Part shown: piece by piece, positions 1 through 10,327 of the stretch
Layout: each line of letters starts with the position of its first letter
Numbering within the stretch: position 1 is the stretch's first letter
DNA from: Rhinopithecus roxellana
Taxonomy: Eukaryota > Chordata > Mammalia > Primates > Cercopithecidae
Direction: 5' to 3'
Length of the DNA: 64,000 bases
Assembly: GCF_007565055.1 (NCBI RefSeq)
Contig: NC_044562.1
Location: 54,694,250 to 54,758,249 of the forward strand
Position numbers and translations under genes: made by a program
The notes under the pieces: model-generated
Databases searched by the model: none
Seen by the model: the letters and a program-made list of their open reading frames with translations, nothing else
Told to the model about the DNA's origin: nothing

Positions 1-249
1 AAGATTACAGCCTTTTACAATTAACCACTATGGACACATACAAAGGGCATGTTATTGGTAGTAGAATAGTAAGCATTAGGTTGTTAATCTTGATTTTTTA
101 AGAGTAATGCCTATACAGTATAGCCAGTTTATATTAAGAAAACAGTCAGGCCTTATATACTTGTGCAAAGTACTTCAGAAATAACTGGAAACATCATCAA
201 ACATTTTGAGTATTTCAAATATTTCACATTAAAATAATAAATTGAGTAG

Positions 250-420
250 AAAGGTGAAGAGTATGACTTTGGAATCAAATATACCTGATTTAAATCTCAT
301 CTTCATTTACTATTTAGGTAATTTGTCTATTTATTTAATTGCATAATATGTCAATTACCTCACATGTAAAATTTACTTCATGGAGTTAGATTTCTGTAAT
401 GCATTTATCAAAATCCCTGG
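250..420 (+). repeat. MIR-like SINE remnant
   Basis: The stretch has the order of a MIR element: a 'gactttggaatcaaat..cctgatttaaatctcat' core followed by a T-rich part resembling the 'ggtaatttgtctatttatttaattg' segment of MIR. It is highly diverged and has no clear ends. MIR is a non-autonomous tRNA-derived SINE mobilised by L2 before the placental radiation, so this is an inert fossil. Assigned by eye. Confidence 0.5.
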
Positions 421-802
421 ACTATACTAAGTAATTTTATTATAAAGTGACTATCGTTAACTAACATTCTATATTAATCATGTCACATACATCATCTTTA
501 ATTAACAGTACTTCATGTGGCAGTTTTTATAATCTTTATTTTCCATACAGGAAGATTGATGTTTAGGGCCTCTTCCATACCAACTGAATATCTGTACTAA
601 TTCATAAATATGTATTTTAGAAAAAGTCTCCCTTGTACCTATAGAGTAAAAATCAAGAAATAAATAAAAATTTTTATTCACTAGACTAACCAAGGAGTGT
701 AGAGACATGAATAAACCAAAGAGGGAGGTGATCCAAAAATTATATCTACCTAATGTTCAAGCATGAATCACCTGCTGCTTCCTTCAGCAGATTTGCAGAT
801 TT
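421..802. other. Unassigned AT-rich sequence
   Basis: No recognisable repeat, open reading frame of interest or RNA gene. Bases 1-249 upstream are likewise unassigned. Confidence 0.5.
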
Positions 803-889
803 GGTTGTGCACTAGTTATGTTGACTGACATGGTATAAAACAATGATATTGTTTTATACCATGTCAGTCAACATAACTAGTGCACAACC
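803..889. repeat. Perfect 42-bp inverted repeat with 3-nt spacer
   Basis: Positions 803-844 and 848-889 are exact reverse complements over all 42 bases, separated only by GAT at 845-847. The left arm begins GGTTGTGCACTAG and the right arm ends CTAGTGCACAACC. It is not the MADE1/mariner palindrome, whose sequence differs, and no terminal duplication or family motif is visible. The flanks are ordinary unassigned AT-rich DNA. Total identity of the arms implies a recent origin (fold-back template switching) or an artefact. It could extrude as a cruciform or hairpin. Confidence 0.98.
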
Positions 890-1339
890 CTCAGTTACTT
901 CTGAAAAATGTTAGAAAACAGAAGGAAGCTGAACTCAAATTCAAAACTGTACAACAATAATCCTCAATGCGTATAATTTTCCTAAAGACACTCAGAAATT
1001 AATAGACTTTAGAAAACACACTGGCTTCTGTGGAATGAGTATAGCCACAAGAAATTATCATGAGTTTCCAGTTCCAAGCTAATCTTTGTACACGTTTTAA
1101 GACATATTAGGACTAGTTAAAAAACAAGTTTGCTTGTTGTTTTAAATACGATTTTTGGACAAATCATAATTGACAAATTATAATCACATACGTTTATGCC
1201 ATTATATTTTGCAATTGCATACGTTTATGTAATTATTACAATGTAATAATATAATATATGCAAACAATGTATAATGATTAGATCAAGCTAATTAGCATAT
1301 CAATCAAATTGCTTAACTACTATTTTTTATGGTAAAACA
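890..1339. other. Unassigned AT-rich sequence
   Basis: Very A/T-rich with short internal echoes such as repeated 'catacgtttatg' near 1190 and 1220. No element recognised. Confidence 0.4.
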
Positions 1340-1577
1340 TTCAAAATTTATTCTTTTAAATATTTTGAAATGTACAATATATTTTTATTAACTATAGTCA
1401 CCCTGCTGTGCAATAGATCCCAAAACGCATTCGTCTTCTCTGAAACTTTGTACATTTGAACCACAATGCCCCATTCCCTCCATCCCCATTAACCCAGCCT
1501 CTGGTAACAATCATCCTACTCTCTACATCTATTAGTTCGACTTTTTTAGATTCCACATATGAGATAATGTGGTATTT
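1340..1577 (-). mobile_element. L1 3'-end fragment (L1MA/L1PB-like), antisense
   Basis: Phrases such as 'actatagtcaccctgctgtgcaatagatc' and 'ccattaacccagcctctggtaacaatcatcctactctc' followed by 'ttccacatatgagataatg' are the reverse complement of the 3' UTR of older primate or mammalian L1 families. It is 5'-truncated and carries no coding potential. Small frames in it are incidental. Confidence 0.7.
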
Positions 1578-1665
1578 ACAGCTCAGTTTTGTCATCTGTA
1601 AAATGAGAACTATAAATCCTAACTTACTGGAATATTGTAAACATTAAAATGAAATAATATAAAGA
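1578..1665 (+). repeat. MIR fragment
   Basis: The MIR core signature 'cagttttgtcatctgtaaaatgagaa' is followed by a decayed 'attaaaatgaaataata' tail. Short and diverged. Confidence 0.5.
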
Positions 1666-1679
1666 AATAGAGTTTCATG

Positions 1680-2480
1680 ATATATGGGCAAAAGATGTAA
1701 ACAGATACTTCACCAAATAAAATAAATAGATGCGAAAAGCCATGAAAATATGCTTAATATCATTATTCATTAGAGAAATTTAGCTTAAAATTATTATGAG
1801 TCACCCCTACACACCTATCATAATGGCTACAAACCAAACAAAACAGTTCAAGTGAAACAAATATGATTATATCACGTGCTGGTGAGCATGTAGGGCAACC
1901 AGAACCCTTATACAGCAGGGCCTGGATAATGTTACACAGCTGCTTTGGAGAAAGTTTGTATAAAATTTAAATATACACTTATCCTATGACCTAGCAACCT
2001 CACTTCCAGGTATTTATTCAAGGGAAATTAAAATATATGTTCACACAATAATTTGTATGCTTTTATTTATAGTTCCCATAATCATCTAAAGGGAAAGTAT
2101 CCAGATGTTCTTCAAATGGTAAATGTGTAAAGAAACTGTCATAAATTCATACAATGATATGTTCTCCAGCAATACAAGAAAACAGACTATCGATGCACAC
2201 AACAGCATGAACAAAGCTCAACTGTGTTATGCTAAGTGAAATAAAACAAATTCAAGGCAAAACTGGGTACAAAAAAAATCAATGTTTGGTAAAGACCGGG
2301 GTCATAAGGAGAACTTGACTATTTATAGGCATAAAGAATATTTTGGGAGATGATGATGGAACTATTCTAAATGTTGATTTACTTATAGTAACATTACTGT
2401 GTGATTCTATCAACAAAGAATTGCACACTGAAAAGAATAGTTTTTACTTTGTGTAAATCATACCACAATAAAAAGACAAT
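1680..2480 (+). mobile_element. Ancient L1M 3' region, sense
   Basis: The sequence follows the C-terminal part of L1 ORF2 and its 3' end in order. It contains 'gatacttcaccaaa', the 'cacacctatcataatggcta' segment, the 'ggagaaagtttgtataaa' segment and 'acaagaaaacagac', ending at 'taccacaataaaaagac'. It is full of stops and indels. It lies directly beside the antisense L1 end at 1340-1577, so the two may be separate insertions. Confidence 0.75.
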
Positions 2481-3974
2481 CTCATGTTTGTTCAGCCTTT
2501 TATAATTTACAATGCACATTTCATACACCATCAGTTTGATCTTCACACAATTTAATTGGTAGATAGTATTCTTTTATTTCATAAGTAAAAATGAACTTTG
2601 AATAAAAAAAATCAGGATTGATGCCAAGTTTCATGATTCCTGACCAAGTACTCGCTCTGTCAGACATTAAGATGCCCATATTTCTTTGTGTGAATATAAG
2701 TTGCTTGATACTCCATGATATTTTTCTGATTAAATAGTTTTGCAATGAACAACAATCCAATGTGTGATACTTTTCATGTTTTCATTTTTTTTTTTTTTAT
2801 TCTTAGAAAAGGCTGAAAATTTTCCTAGATAATTGACTATCCATTGAAGTTTTATATTTTATATCTTTATTCTATTGCTATTCTGACCTTGAAAAAATTA
2901 ATGCCTAAAAGATGTATCAACAACCCCCCTGAGAAACAACTGCAAGGGAGCTGCTTTTGGAGAATTTAAGAATAGGTTAGTTTTGTTTCTAGCTATAAAC
3001 TTTCTCACCAGGGAGAATAAATTAGACAAGCTAGGAGGTCAGTTTTGAAGGTACTCCAAGCAGACGTTTGGCACCAGACAGATTACTTTTCTTTAGCAAG
3101 ACTGGTAGTTATCCTGTCTCTTTTCTCCCACAGAGAAAGAAAGCCACACAAAGAAATTATAACCTCATGCAACAAGAAAAATAACACCTTACTCTCAATG
3201 TAAAGGTACTCCCTGAAGAACAATAGCAGATCTCTTTTCCCCTAAGAGTTAACCAGCAGCTGGAATGGAGAGGTTCAAACTGGTTTGGCAAACAGTCCTT
3301 TCCCCAATCCCCACCAAAACTACAGAACATTCACATCTTCCCTGTTGCTAAAGACATTTAGGCTGATTTTAACTGGGAATTATATGGACATCCCTGCAAG
3401 AACTGAAATAGATTTGACTTCTTCCTTGTAAATGATGAACCACATTAACTAAAGGATTAGTAAAGAACAGATAAAAAGAACCATAGAGTCTGTAAATTTT
3501 TGGAAAAACTAGGATATATGAGGAAATGCACTAACAGAAAAAGAAAATGGATTTAGAGTCATTTCCATGTTTGTTACTTATGACTGGTACCTTTAAGCTA
3601 GGCCCATGGCTTTTGTTTGATTGTTAGAAAGAATTCTTGGATCACGAGACCAAAAATTAGCTAAAATAGTTTAAAAGAAATGTTGCATTTAGCATAATAA
3701 TAATGCTGGATATTTTGTGGAGTCCCAGATAGGAAAAACAGCAGGAGAGCAGAAAAGGTAAAAGGAAGAGCTCAAGTTCCAAGAAGACACTGCCCCTTTA
3801 AAAATCTAACTAGTTTCAAATGCCTCTATCTAGACCAATAAATTACAGACAGAAGGATGAGCACATATATGTATAAATACTGAACAAATACATCCTCCAC
3901 TCTGTAGATAGGGATATGAAAAATTTCTGGTTAAGGTGTGATGGGTGAATATTCCAGCTACTCTCTAGTCTCCT
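2481..3974. other. Unassigned sequence
   Basis: About 1.5 kb with no element I can name securely. 2490-2600 faintly resembles the 3' half of an antisense MIR ('gatcttcacacaatttaattggtagatagta'). There is no coding evidence. Confidence 0.4.
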
Positions 3975-4130
3975 GTTTCTGAAAGTGTGGTGCCAAAACA
4001 CCAAGTCATCAGAGATGTATTGTAAAATGCGGATTCCTGGGCTCTTCCTCAGATTCTTCAGATTGGAATAAAAAAAATGGCATTATCTCAAATTTCCTAG
4101 GACATTCATATGCACACTAAACACTGAAAC
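3975..4130 (+). mobile_element. MER5-like hAT-Charlie fragment
   Basis: 'gaaagtgtggtgcc..' followed by 'gcggattcctgggctcttcctcagattctt' resembles the MER5A/B nonautonomous DNA transposon. The usual 3' terminal inverted repeat is poorly preserved. Assigned by eye with no flanking 8-bp duplication confirmed. Confidence 0.5.
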
Positions 4131-4309
4131 CCAGCACTTCATGCCTTTTTTTCTAATGAATTGAATGTAACAGCTTCGATGCTTGACCAGGTTCTTTTCA
4201 TTCTTGGAAAATAATTCTTCTTTGTAAGTGTAAGCTCTGGAATCTACAATCTGACTCTATAAAACTCTCTGGGTACTGGTCAAATGTAGAGTTTGCCAGG
4301 ATCCAGCGT

Positions 4310-4400
4310 TTCCCAATTTTGTTTACTAATGTGTCTCCAGCACTTAGAGTAACGGCTGGCACGTAGTAGGCACTCAAACCTTAGCTGTATCTGTTAAATT
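4310..4400 (+). mobile_element. L2 3'-end fragment
   Basis: 'tgtctccagcacttagagtaacggctggcacgtagtaggcactcaa' matches the characteristic 3' terminus of L2 LINEs (cAGCACctAGaacagtGcctGGCAcatAGTAGGcgctcaa). Only the tail is kept. Confidence 0.6.
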
Positions 4401-4419
4401 GTTAAATGGTTTTATGTAT

Positions 4420-4865
4420 ACTATTGTGATGGATAATTTCACATGCCAATTTGGGTGGGCCCCCGGATGTCTAGATTAAACACTTTTTCTGGGTGTCTCT
4501 GTGAGTAATATTAGCATTAGAGGTGGGGGCCCTTTTCAACATGGGTTAACATCATCTGATCCACTGAGGGCCTGAATAGGAAAAAGTCCCAAAGAGGGAT
4601 GAATTCACCTCTTTTTTCTGCCCCATTGTTTGACCTGGTACCTCTAATTTCCTATTCTGCCTCAGGACTGGGACTTCCATCATTAAATTCCCTGATTCTC
4701 AAGTCTGCAGACTCAGACTGAATTATGACCCTGCTTTTCTGGATCTCCACTTGCAGATGGATGATTGGACTTCTCAGTTCTCAGCAACTTTAATGATGTT
4801 TTTAATAATAAATCACTCTCTCTTTCTCTCTCTCTGTCTGTCTTTCTCTCTCCATTTCTCCATAT
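4420..4865 (+). mobile_element. MLT2-like ERVL LTR remnant
   Basis: It starts 'tgtgatggataatttcacatgccaatttggg' and continues through 'ttaacatcatctgatccactgagggcctgaatagg' and 'tctgcctcaggactg' to 'aataataaatcactctctct'. This is the order of an ERVL-type MLT2 LTR. The matching antisense-looking end 'attagggttctccaaagaaacagaaccaatgg' is at about 5193-5225, beyond a DNA-transposon-like insert and a dinucleotide repeat. The layout is therefore broken or rearranged. Confidence 0.5.
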
Positions 4866-4867
4866 CT

Positions 4868-5084
4868 CTTGACCCTCCATATCTGCAGTTTCCACATCCA
4901 CAGATTCAATCAACTGCAGGTTAAAAAATACAATAATCCAGGAATGCAGAACCCACAGATATGGAGAGACACGTTTTCATACCAGCAGGTTCCTTTAGGC
5001 TGAATGGGAGACTCGAACATCCACAGATTTTGGTATCTGCAGGACTCCCAGAACCAATCACAGATGATACTGAAGGATGACTGT
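4868..5084. mobile_element. MER2/Tigger-like nonautonomous DNA transposon
   Basis: The two ends are inverted copies of each other. The left reads 'gaccctccatatctgcagtttccacatccacagattcaat', and the right reads 'atccacagattttggtatctgcaggactcccagaaccaatcacagatgatactgaaggatgactg'. This is the pattern of short internally deleted TcMar-Tigger elements with TIRs near CAGTC-TCC-T-GTATC. It carries no transposase. Confidence 0.55.
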
Positions 5085-5260
5085 GTGTGTGTGTGTATGT
5101 GTGTGTATGTGTATATATATATACACATATATATGTGTGTGTATATATATGATATCAGTTATATGATATATATATATATGATATATGAGATATATTAGGG
5201 TTCTCCAAAGAAACAGAACCAATGGTGTGTGTGCATGTGTATGTGTGTGAATATATATTC
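5085..5260. repeat. (TG)n/(TA)n microsatellite with LTR end
   Basis: Alternating TG and TA runs, with ATGATATATGA interruptions, to about 5190. A short 'ggttctccaaagaaacagaaccaa' LTR-like segment and a second, weaker TG run follow. Purine-pyrimidine alternation is able to adopt Z-DNA or cruciform forms. The short frames here are repeat translation. Confidence 0.8.
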
Positions 5261-5766
5261 AACTATTATTTAGTAGGAAAATAAAACTAGGTATAAAATA
5301 ACAATTACATTGTTGTCTAATAACAGACTCATTGTGATACTAGATCATGAACTGGAGTAGTATGTTGTCACTCCATAATCATCTTTTTGTTCTCTTTATG
5401 TACTCTTCTCCTTCACTATCAGCCGTTAAAATAAGCCATGCCACCAAATTTCAGCCCAGATTCATGTGTTGTTGTTTTTTTTTTTTTTTTTTTTTTTCCC
5501 ACTTCAAAACATTCTTCCTCATGGAATTATTTTATTTTTAGCTTGTAAGTCCCAGTAACTTAAATACATTTGTTCAGTGAAATAACATTTGTCTAATTTT
5601 ACCTTCTTCAGTCAGGCAAAAAATAATAGCAAATCTCTGTGGGTATCAGAACAGAATATTGAAAAGACAGCTACTACTGTAATACATAGATGAGAAACTG
5701 AGGATCTTGGTTTTATCTCACCCAAACTCTACTGTTTTCTTTCTTATTTAAATGTTAAATGTATGT
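5261..5766. other. Unassigned sequence with a T25-class run
   Basis: Contains a T-run at about 5474-5498 flanked by unassigned sequence. No Alu or L1 body follows the run. Confidence 0.4.
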
Positions 5767-6139
5767 TGTATTATTCCATTTTCACACTGCTATAAAGAAC
5801 TGCTCAAGGCTGGGTAACTTATAAAGAAAATAGGTTTAATTGACTCACAGTTCCACATGACTGAGGAGACCACAGAAAACTGACAATTATGGCAGAAGGA
5901 GAAGCAGGAATGCCTTACATGGTGGCAGATGAGAGAGAACATGTGTAGGAGGAACTGTCAAGCACTTATAAAACCATCAGATCTCACAAAAATTCATGCG
6001 CTATCAGGAGAATAGCATGGGAGAAACCACCCCCATGATCCAATCACCTCCAACCAGGTCCTGCCCTCAAAACATGGGGATTATGAGAATTACAATTCAA
6101 AATGATATTTGTGTGGGGACACAGAGCTAACCCATATCA
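5767..6139 (-). mobile_element. ERVL-MaLR 3' LTR (THE1/MST type)
   Basis: Read on the minus strand it opens with TGATATGGGTTAGCTCTGTG and ends ...GTGTGAAAATGGAATAATACA. That is the 5'-TG...CA-3' frame of THE1/MST LTRs, 373 bp long. The preceding five bases TATGT (5762-5766) pair with CATGT after the far LTR (8042-8046), a one-mismatch 5-bp target duplication. Confidence 0.85.
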
Positions 6140-7669
6140 TTTCTCCTCTACTCCCTCCCAAAGCTCATGTCCTTTTTGCACTTCAAAACCAATCATGCCT
6201 TCCAGACAGTCCCCCAAAGTTTTAACTCATTTCAGCATTAACTAATACAGTCCAAAGTCTCATCTGAGATAAGGTAAACCCCTTCCGCCTATGAGCCTGT
6301 AAAATCAAAAACAAGTTAGTTACTTCCAAGATAAAAGGGGGGTACAGGCATTGGATAAATACTCCCATTCCAAATGGGAGAAATTGGCCAAAATAAAGGG
6401 GCTACAGGCCCATGCAAATCTGAAACCCAGCATGACAGTCACTCAATCTTAAAGCTCTGAAATGATGTCCTTTGACTCCATGTCTCACATTCAGGGCACA
6501 CATGCAAGAGGTGGGGTCCCACAGTCTTGGGCAGCTCCACCACTGTGGCTTTGCAGGGTATAGCCCCCTGGCTGCTTTAATGGGCTGATGTTGAGTGTCT
6601 ATGACTTTTCCAGGCACAGGATACAAGCTGTCAGTGGATCTACCATTTGGGGATATAAAGGACGATGGTCCTCTTCTCACAGCTCCACTAGGCAGTGCCC
6701 CAGTGGGACTCTGTGTGGCAGCTTCAATCCCACATTTCCCTTCTACATTGCCCTAGCAGATTCTCCATGAGGGCTCCACACCTAAAGCAGACTTCTGCCT
6801 GGGTATCCAAGTGTTTCCACACATCTGCTGAAATCTAGGAGGAGGTTCCCAAACCTCAATTTTTGAATTCTGTGCACCTAGAGGCTCAACATCAGGTGGA
6901 AGCTGCCAAGCTTGGGACTTGCACCCTCTGAAGCAATGGTCCAAGCTCTACCTTGGCCCCTTTTAGCCATGGCTGGAGCTAGAGCAGATGGGATTCAGGA
7001 TACCAAACCCTGAGGCTATGCAAAGCAGTTGGCCCTGGGCCCAGCCCACAAAACCATTTTTTTCTTCCTAGGCCTCAGGGCCTGTAATGGGAGGGGTTGC
7101 TGTGAAGGTCTCTGACATGCCATCAAGTCATTTGCACCATGGTCTTGATTATTAACATTTGGCTCCTCATTACTTATACAAATTTCTGCAACCCTCTTGA
7201 CTTTCTCCCCAGAAAATGCATGTTTCTCTTCTACTTCATGGCCAGGCTGCAAATATTCCAAACTTTTATGCTCTGCTTCCTTGTGAAAGCTTTGCTGCTT
7301 AGAAATTTCTTCTGCCAAATACCCTAAATCAAATATCTAAAGTCAGAAGTTTCACAGATACCTAGGGCAGGGACAAAGTGCCACCAGTCTCTTTGCTAAA
7401 GCTTAGCAAGAGTGATCTTTACTTTAGTTCCCAATAAATTCCTCATTTCCATCTGAGACCACCTTAGCCTGGACTTCATTGTTCACATCACTTTTGGTCA
7501 AAATCATTAAACAAGTCTCTAGAAAGCTCCAAACTTTCCCACCTCTTTCTGTCTTTTTCTGAGCCCTCCAAGCTGTTACAATCCCTGTATGTTACCCAGT
7601 TCCAAAGTCGCCTCCACATTTTCAAGTATCTTTAGAGCAGTATCCCAGTCTCCATGGTACCAATTTTAC
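6140..7669 (-). mobile_element. ERVL-MaLR internal region
   Basis: About 1.5 kb between two same-orientation LTRs, with the cysteine- and proline-poor noncoding character usual for MaLR interiors. Next to the 5' LTR, the plus-strand motif TGGTACCA at 7655-7662 is self-complementary. It sits where a primer binding site is expected and matches the 3' end of tRNA-Leu, the primer of ERVL elements. Minus-strand frames of 63-100 codons are interrupted and show no gag or pol motif. Nonautonomous and dead. Confidence 0.8.
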
Positions 7670-8041
7670 TGTATTAGTATGTTTTAATACTGCTATAAAT
7701 AACTACCCAAGACTGAGTAATCTATATAGAAAAAAAGATTTAACTGACTCAGTTCCACATGGCTGGGGAGGCCTCAGGAAACTTAAAATCATGACGGAAT
7801 GGGAAGCAGACATGTCCTACATGGCAGCATGTCAGAGAGAAGATGTGTAAGAGGAACTGTCAAACACATATAAAGCCATAAGATCTCATGAGAACTCACT
7901 CACTATCAGGAGAACAGCATGGGGTAAATACCCCCATGGTCCAGTCACCACCCACCAGATCCCATCCTTGACACATAGGGATCGTGGGGATTACAATTTG
8001 AGACAGAGATTTGTATGGGGACACAGAGCCAAACTATATCA
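7670..8041 (-). mobile_element. ERVL-MaLR 5' LTR (THE1/MST type)
   Basis: 372 bp. Clearly homologous to the LTR at 5767-6139 but diverged by scattered substitutions, so both LTRs have aged since insertion. The minus-strand start is TGATATAGTTTGGCTCTGTG and the end is ...AAACATACTAATACA. With its partner it brackets the internal region as a complete element. Confidence 0.85.
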
Positions 8042-9870
8042 CATGTTTCAATATTAAGTTGCACATGATCAATAAAACTAGTGACATGATGCAGTAATTA
8101 TGTAGAAAAATATAACTAGTCCCACCCATCACTTATCTACCTTAAAAAAAAAACCTTATAGTATAGCTGACATATGTATTCACATGTAAAAGGTTTTTTT
8201 TGTTTGTTTTTTATTTTAATGAGATAGTATTATACACATTTTATTGCAACCTGTCTTCCTCAACAGTATTTATGAATTTCTCTCCTGGCTATTAGATTAT
8301 CCAGTGCAATTTTATCTCATTCTTTTTTAACTTTTTAGAATTTAGATTCAAATCAATTTATTTTACTTTTTCTGTAAATATTCAGTTTGTCTCCAGTGCT
8401 TTGCCAAGATAAACTGCACCATGATGAAATTTTCTATAAGTAATATTTTCAAAATGTGCATCAAAATGCATATGCTTTTTACTTTCAATGAAATTTTCTA
8501 AATTAACTTTTTAAATAAAAGCTTTTATTCTCATTAGCAATGAGTTCCTATTTTACATGTTCACTCATAAGATCTTACTTTACTATTTTTTTTTTCAAAT
8601 TTTATAAGGCAACATCTCCATTGTAGCTTTTATTATGCTTTTTCTAAATAACTGACGAGATTGAACAATTTTCATAAGTTCATTAGCCATTGCTGTAACT
8701 AAATTTCAAGGAATCTGGAACACTTAAATTATTTATTCAGGAAACTGTTCAGAAACACTTCCGTCACTTGAAAAATACAAATATATTACTTGGTATCAAG
8801 TATACAAATGCTAACATTATGAGAGAATAGAACCATAGGAAATGAATGGTCCTCTATCTTCATCACTTACCATATGGAGTATATTGAGGCAGTAGTCAAG
8901 GTGTGAGCAGGTAGCACCATAAACAGACTACACTCAGCATCATTCTGGAAGGTCTCTGCACATTTGTGAGGAGTTGAACCGCGCTGTGATAGTATGGAGA
9001 AAGATGAATGTAAATAAGGTGAAAGGATAGCTATAAAGAAACTTTGTTCTAACTAGAAGCCAGGCCAGTAATGAATAAGAAAAGAACCTGTGGGTGGAGT
9101 TCAAATGAAGCCTTCTAAGAGTTGATTAAACAGCTAAGCCTTCACATATAAGTTAAATGTACAAACACTAGCCAGCAAGTGACTTGTAGACTTTCGTCAA
9201 TTGTGGCTATTCTTAGAAGGCCATGTTTTCTTCTGAGAAAAATGGAATAGTGCACTAAATAAAGCTCCTGGGCAGCATCCAAGTGGCCATGGCCATGACA
9301 ACTCAGAGAAGCACTAGCAATTTACTCAGGGAACTCCTTCAACTGCTTCCTCGCCATCCTGAGGAAGGTCAGGCTGTAGGTTTATGATGACAAAGACATA
9401 GACTAAATAGACAAGATTACTGAAATGACTTCTGGATGTCTCTCCCATCATTTGAAGGAATTCTGCAATCCAAATCTAGGGCATCACCTATTCCTTTGCA
9501 AGCCTGATGGAGTTGGAATTATCAAACATATTGAGGTCATCATTTCAGTGAATCTCAACTTCAGCAGCAATCCCATTGCAAGCCTTTGAACAAGCAACCA
9601 CTTTTTCTCTTCAGTACCTCTCTTAACAGAGCTGTCACATTGCTGGAAGCCCTGAGAACAGTGGGCTAACTAATGCTGTCCCTTTTGCATGGACATAGGT
9701 CAGTGCAGTCCTGTCGGAGGTCTCCCTGAATGATCTGATTCAATGCAGGCTAACCGGTCAAGAGCAAGACCCTTGTTCCTGCAGAGAAGATCTAGTTCTT
9801 CACAGGAAAACCACAAAAAGAAATGGCTCTGTTGCCTTTAAGAGAAATCAAAGCCTGCTCAAGATACTCA
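8042..9870. other. Mostly unassigned; weak LINE-like and coding-like stretches
   Basis: 8210-8480 loosely resembles an antisense old LINE 3' region ('cagtttgtctccagtgctttgccaagataaactgcaccatgatgaa'). From 9299 to 9655 one plus-strand frame runs 119 codons with only three internal stops (TAG 9377, TAA 9404, TGA 9587), including 60 open codons in a row. No family is recognised. It may be a decayed processed pseudogene or retroelement gene, or chance. Confidence 0.35.
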
Positions 9871-10183
9871 TTTTTTTCTTTTCTTTTTTTTTTTTTTTTT
9901 TTGAGACCGAGTCTCGCTCTGTCGCCCGGGCTGGAGTGCAGTGGCCGGATCTCAGCTCACTGCAAGCTCCGCCTCCCGGGTTTACGCCATTCTCCTGCCT
10001 CAGCCTCCCGAGTAGCTGGGACTACAGGCGCCCGCCACCTCTCCCGGCTAGTTTTTTGTATTTTTTAGTAGAGACGGGGTTTCACCGTGTTAGCCAGGAT
10101 GGTCTCTATCTCCCGACCTGGTGATCCGCCCGTCTCGGCCTCCCAAAGTGCTGGGATTACAGGCTTGAGCCACCGCGCCCAGC
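9871..10183 (-). mobile_element. AluY, Old World monkey type
   Basis: A T-rich tail is followed by GAGACCGAGTCTCGCTCTGT and a complete antisense dimer ending GCGCCCAGCC. It carries TTTACGCCATT and GGCTTGAGCC, variants seen in the other young copies here. It is low in divergence and adjoins a second Alu fragment on its right without a unique spacer. 'actcat' occurs on both outer sides of the composite (about 9865 and 10292), possibly a shared target duplication. Confidence 0.9.
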
Positions 10184-10327
10184 CAACGGTGCAATCTTGA
10201 CTCACTGAAACCTCCAACTCCCTGGTTCAAGCGATTCTCCTGCCTCAGCCTCTCAAGTAGCTGGGATTACAGGCTTGAGCCACCGCTCCCGGCACTCATA
10301 TTTTTTTTTTTTTTTTTTTTTTTTTTC
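10184..10327 (-). mobile_element. Internally deleted Alu fragment plus T-run
   Basis: An Alu left-middle segment ('tgcaatcttgactcactgaaacctcc..') jumps at GGGATTACAGGC directly to TTGAGCCACCGC. This is the outcome of recombination between the two GGGATTACAGGC sites inside an Alu. It ends in an unusual second run of about 27 T that has no Alu body on its right. Confidence 0.75.

Noticed and set aside
803..889. The palindrome as a MADE1 element, miRNA hairpin or rho-type terminator
   Set aside because: Sequence differs from MADE1. A perfectly paired 42-bp stem with a 3-nt loop is unlike a miRNA precursor, and a bacterial terminator makes no sense in primate DNA.
5085..5198. Possible CRISPR-like or other spaced repeat array
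   Set aside because: It is a continuous TG/TA microsatellite without spacers. No array of direct repeats with unique spacers is present anywhere in the window.
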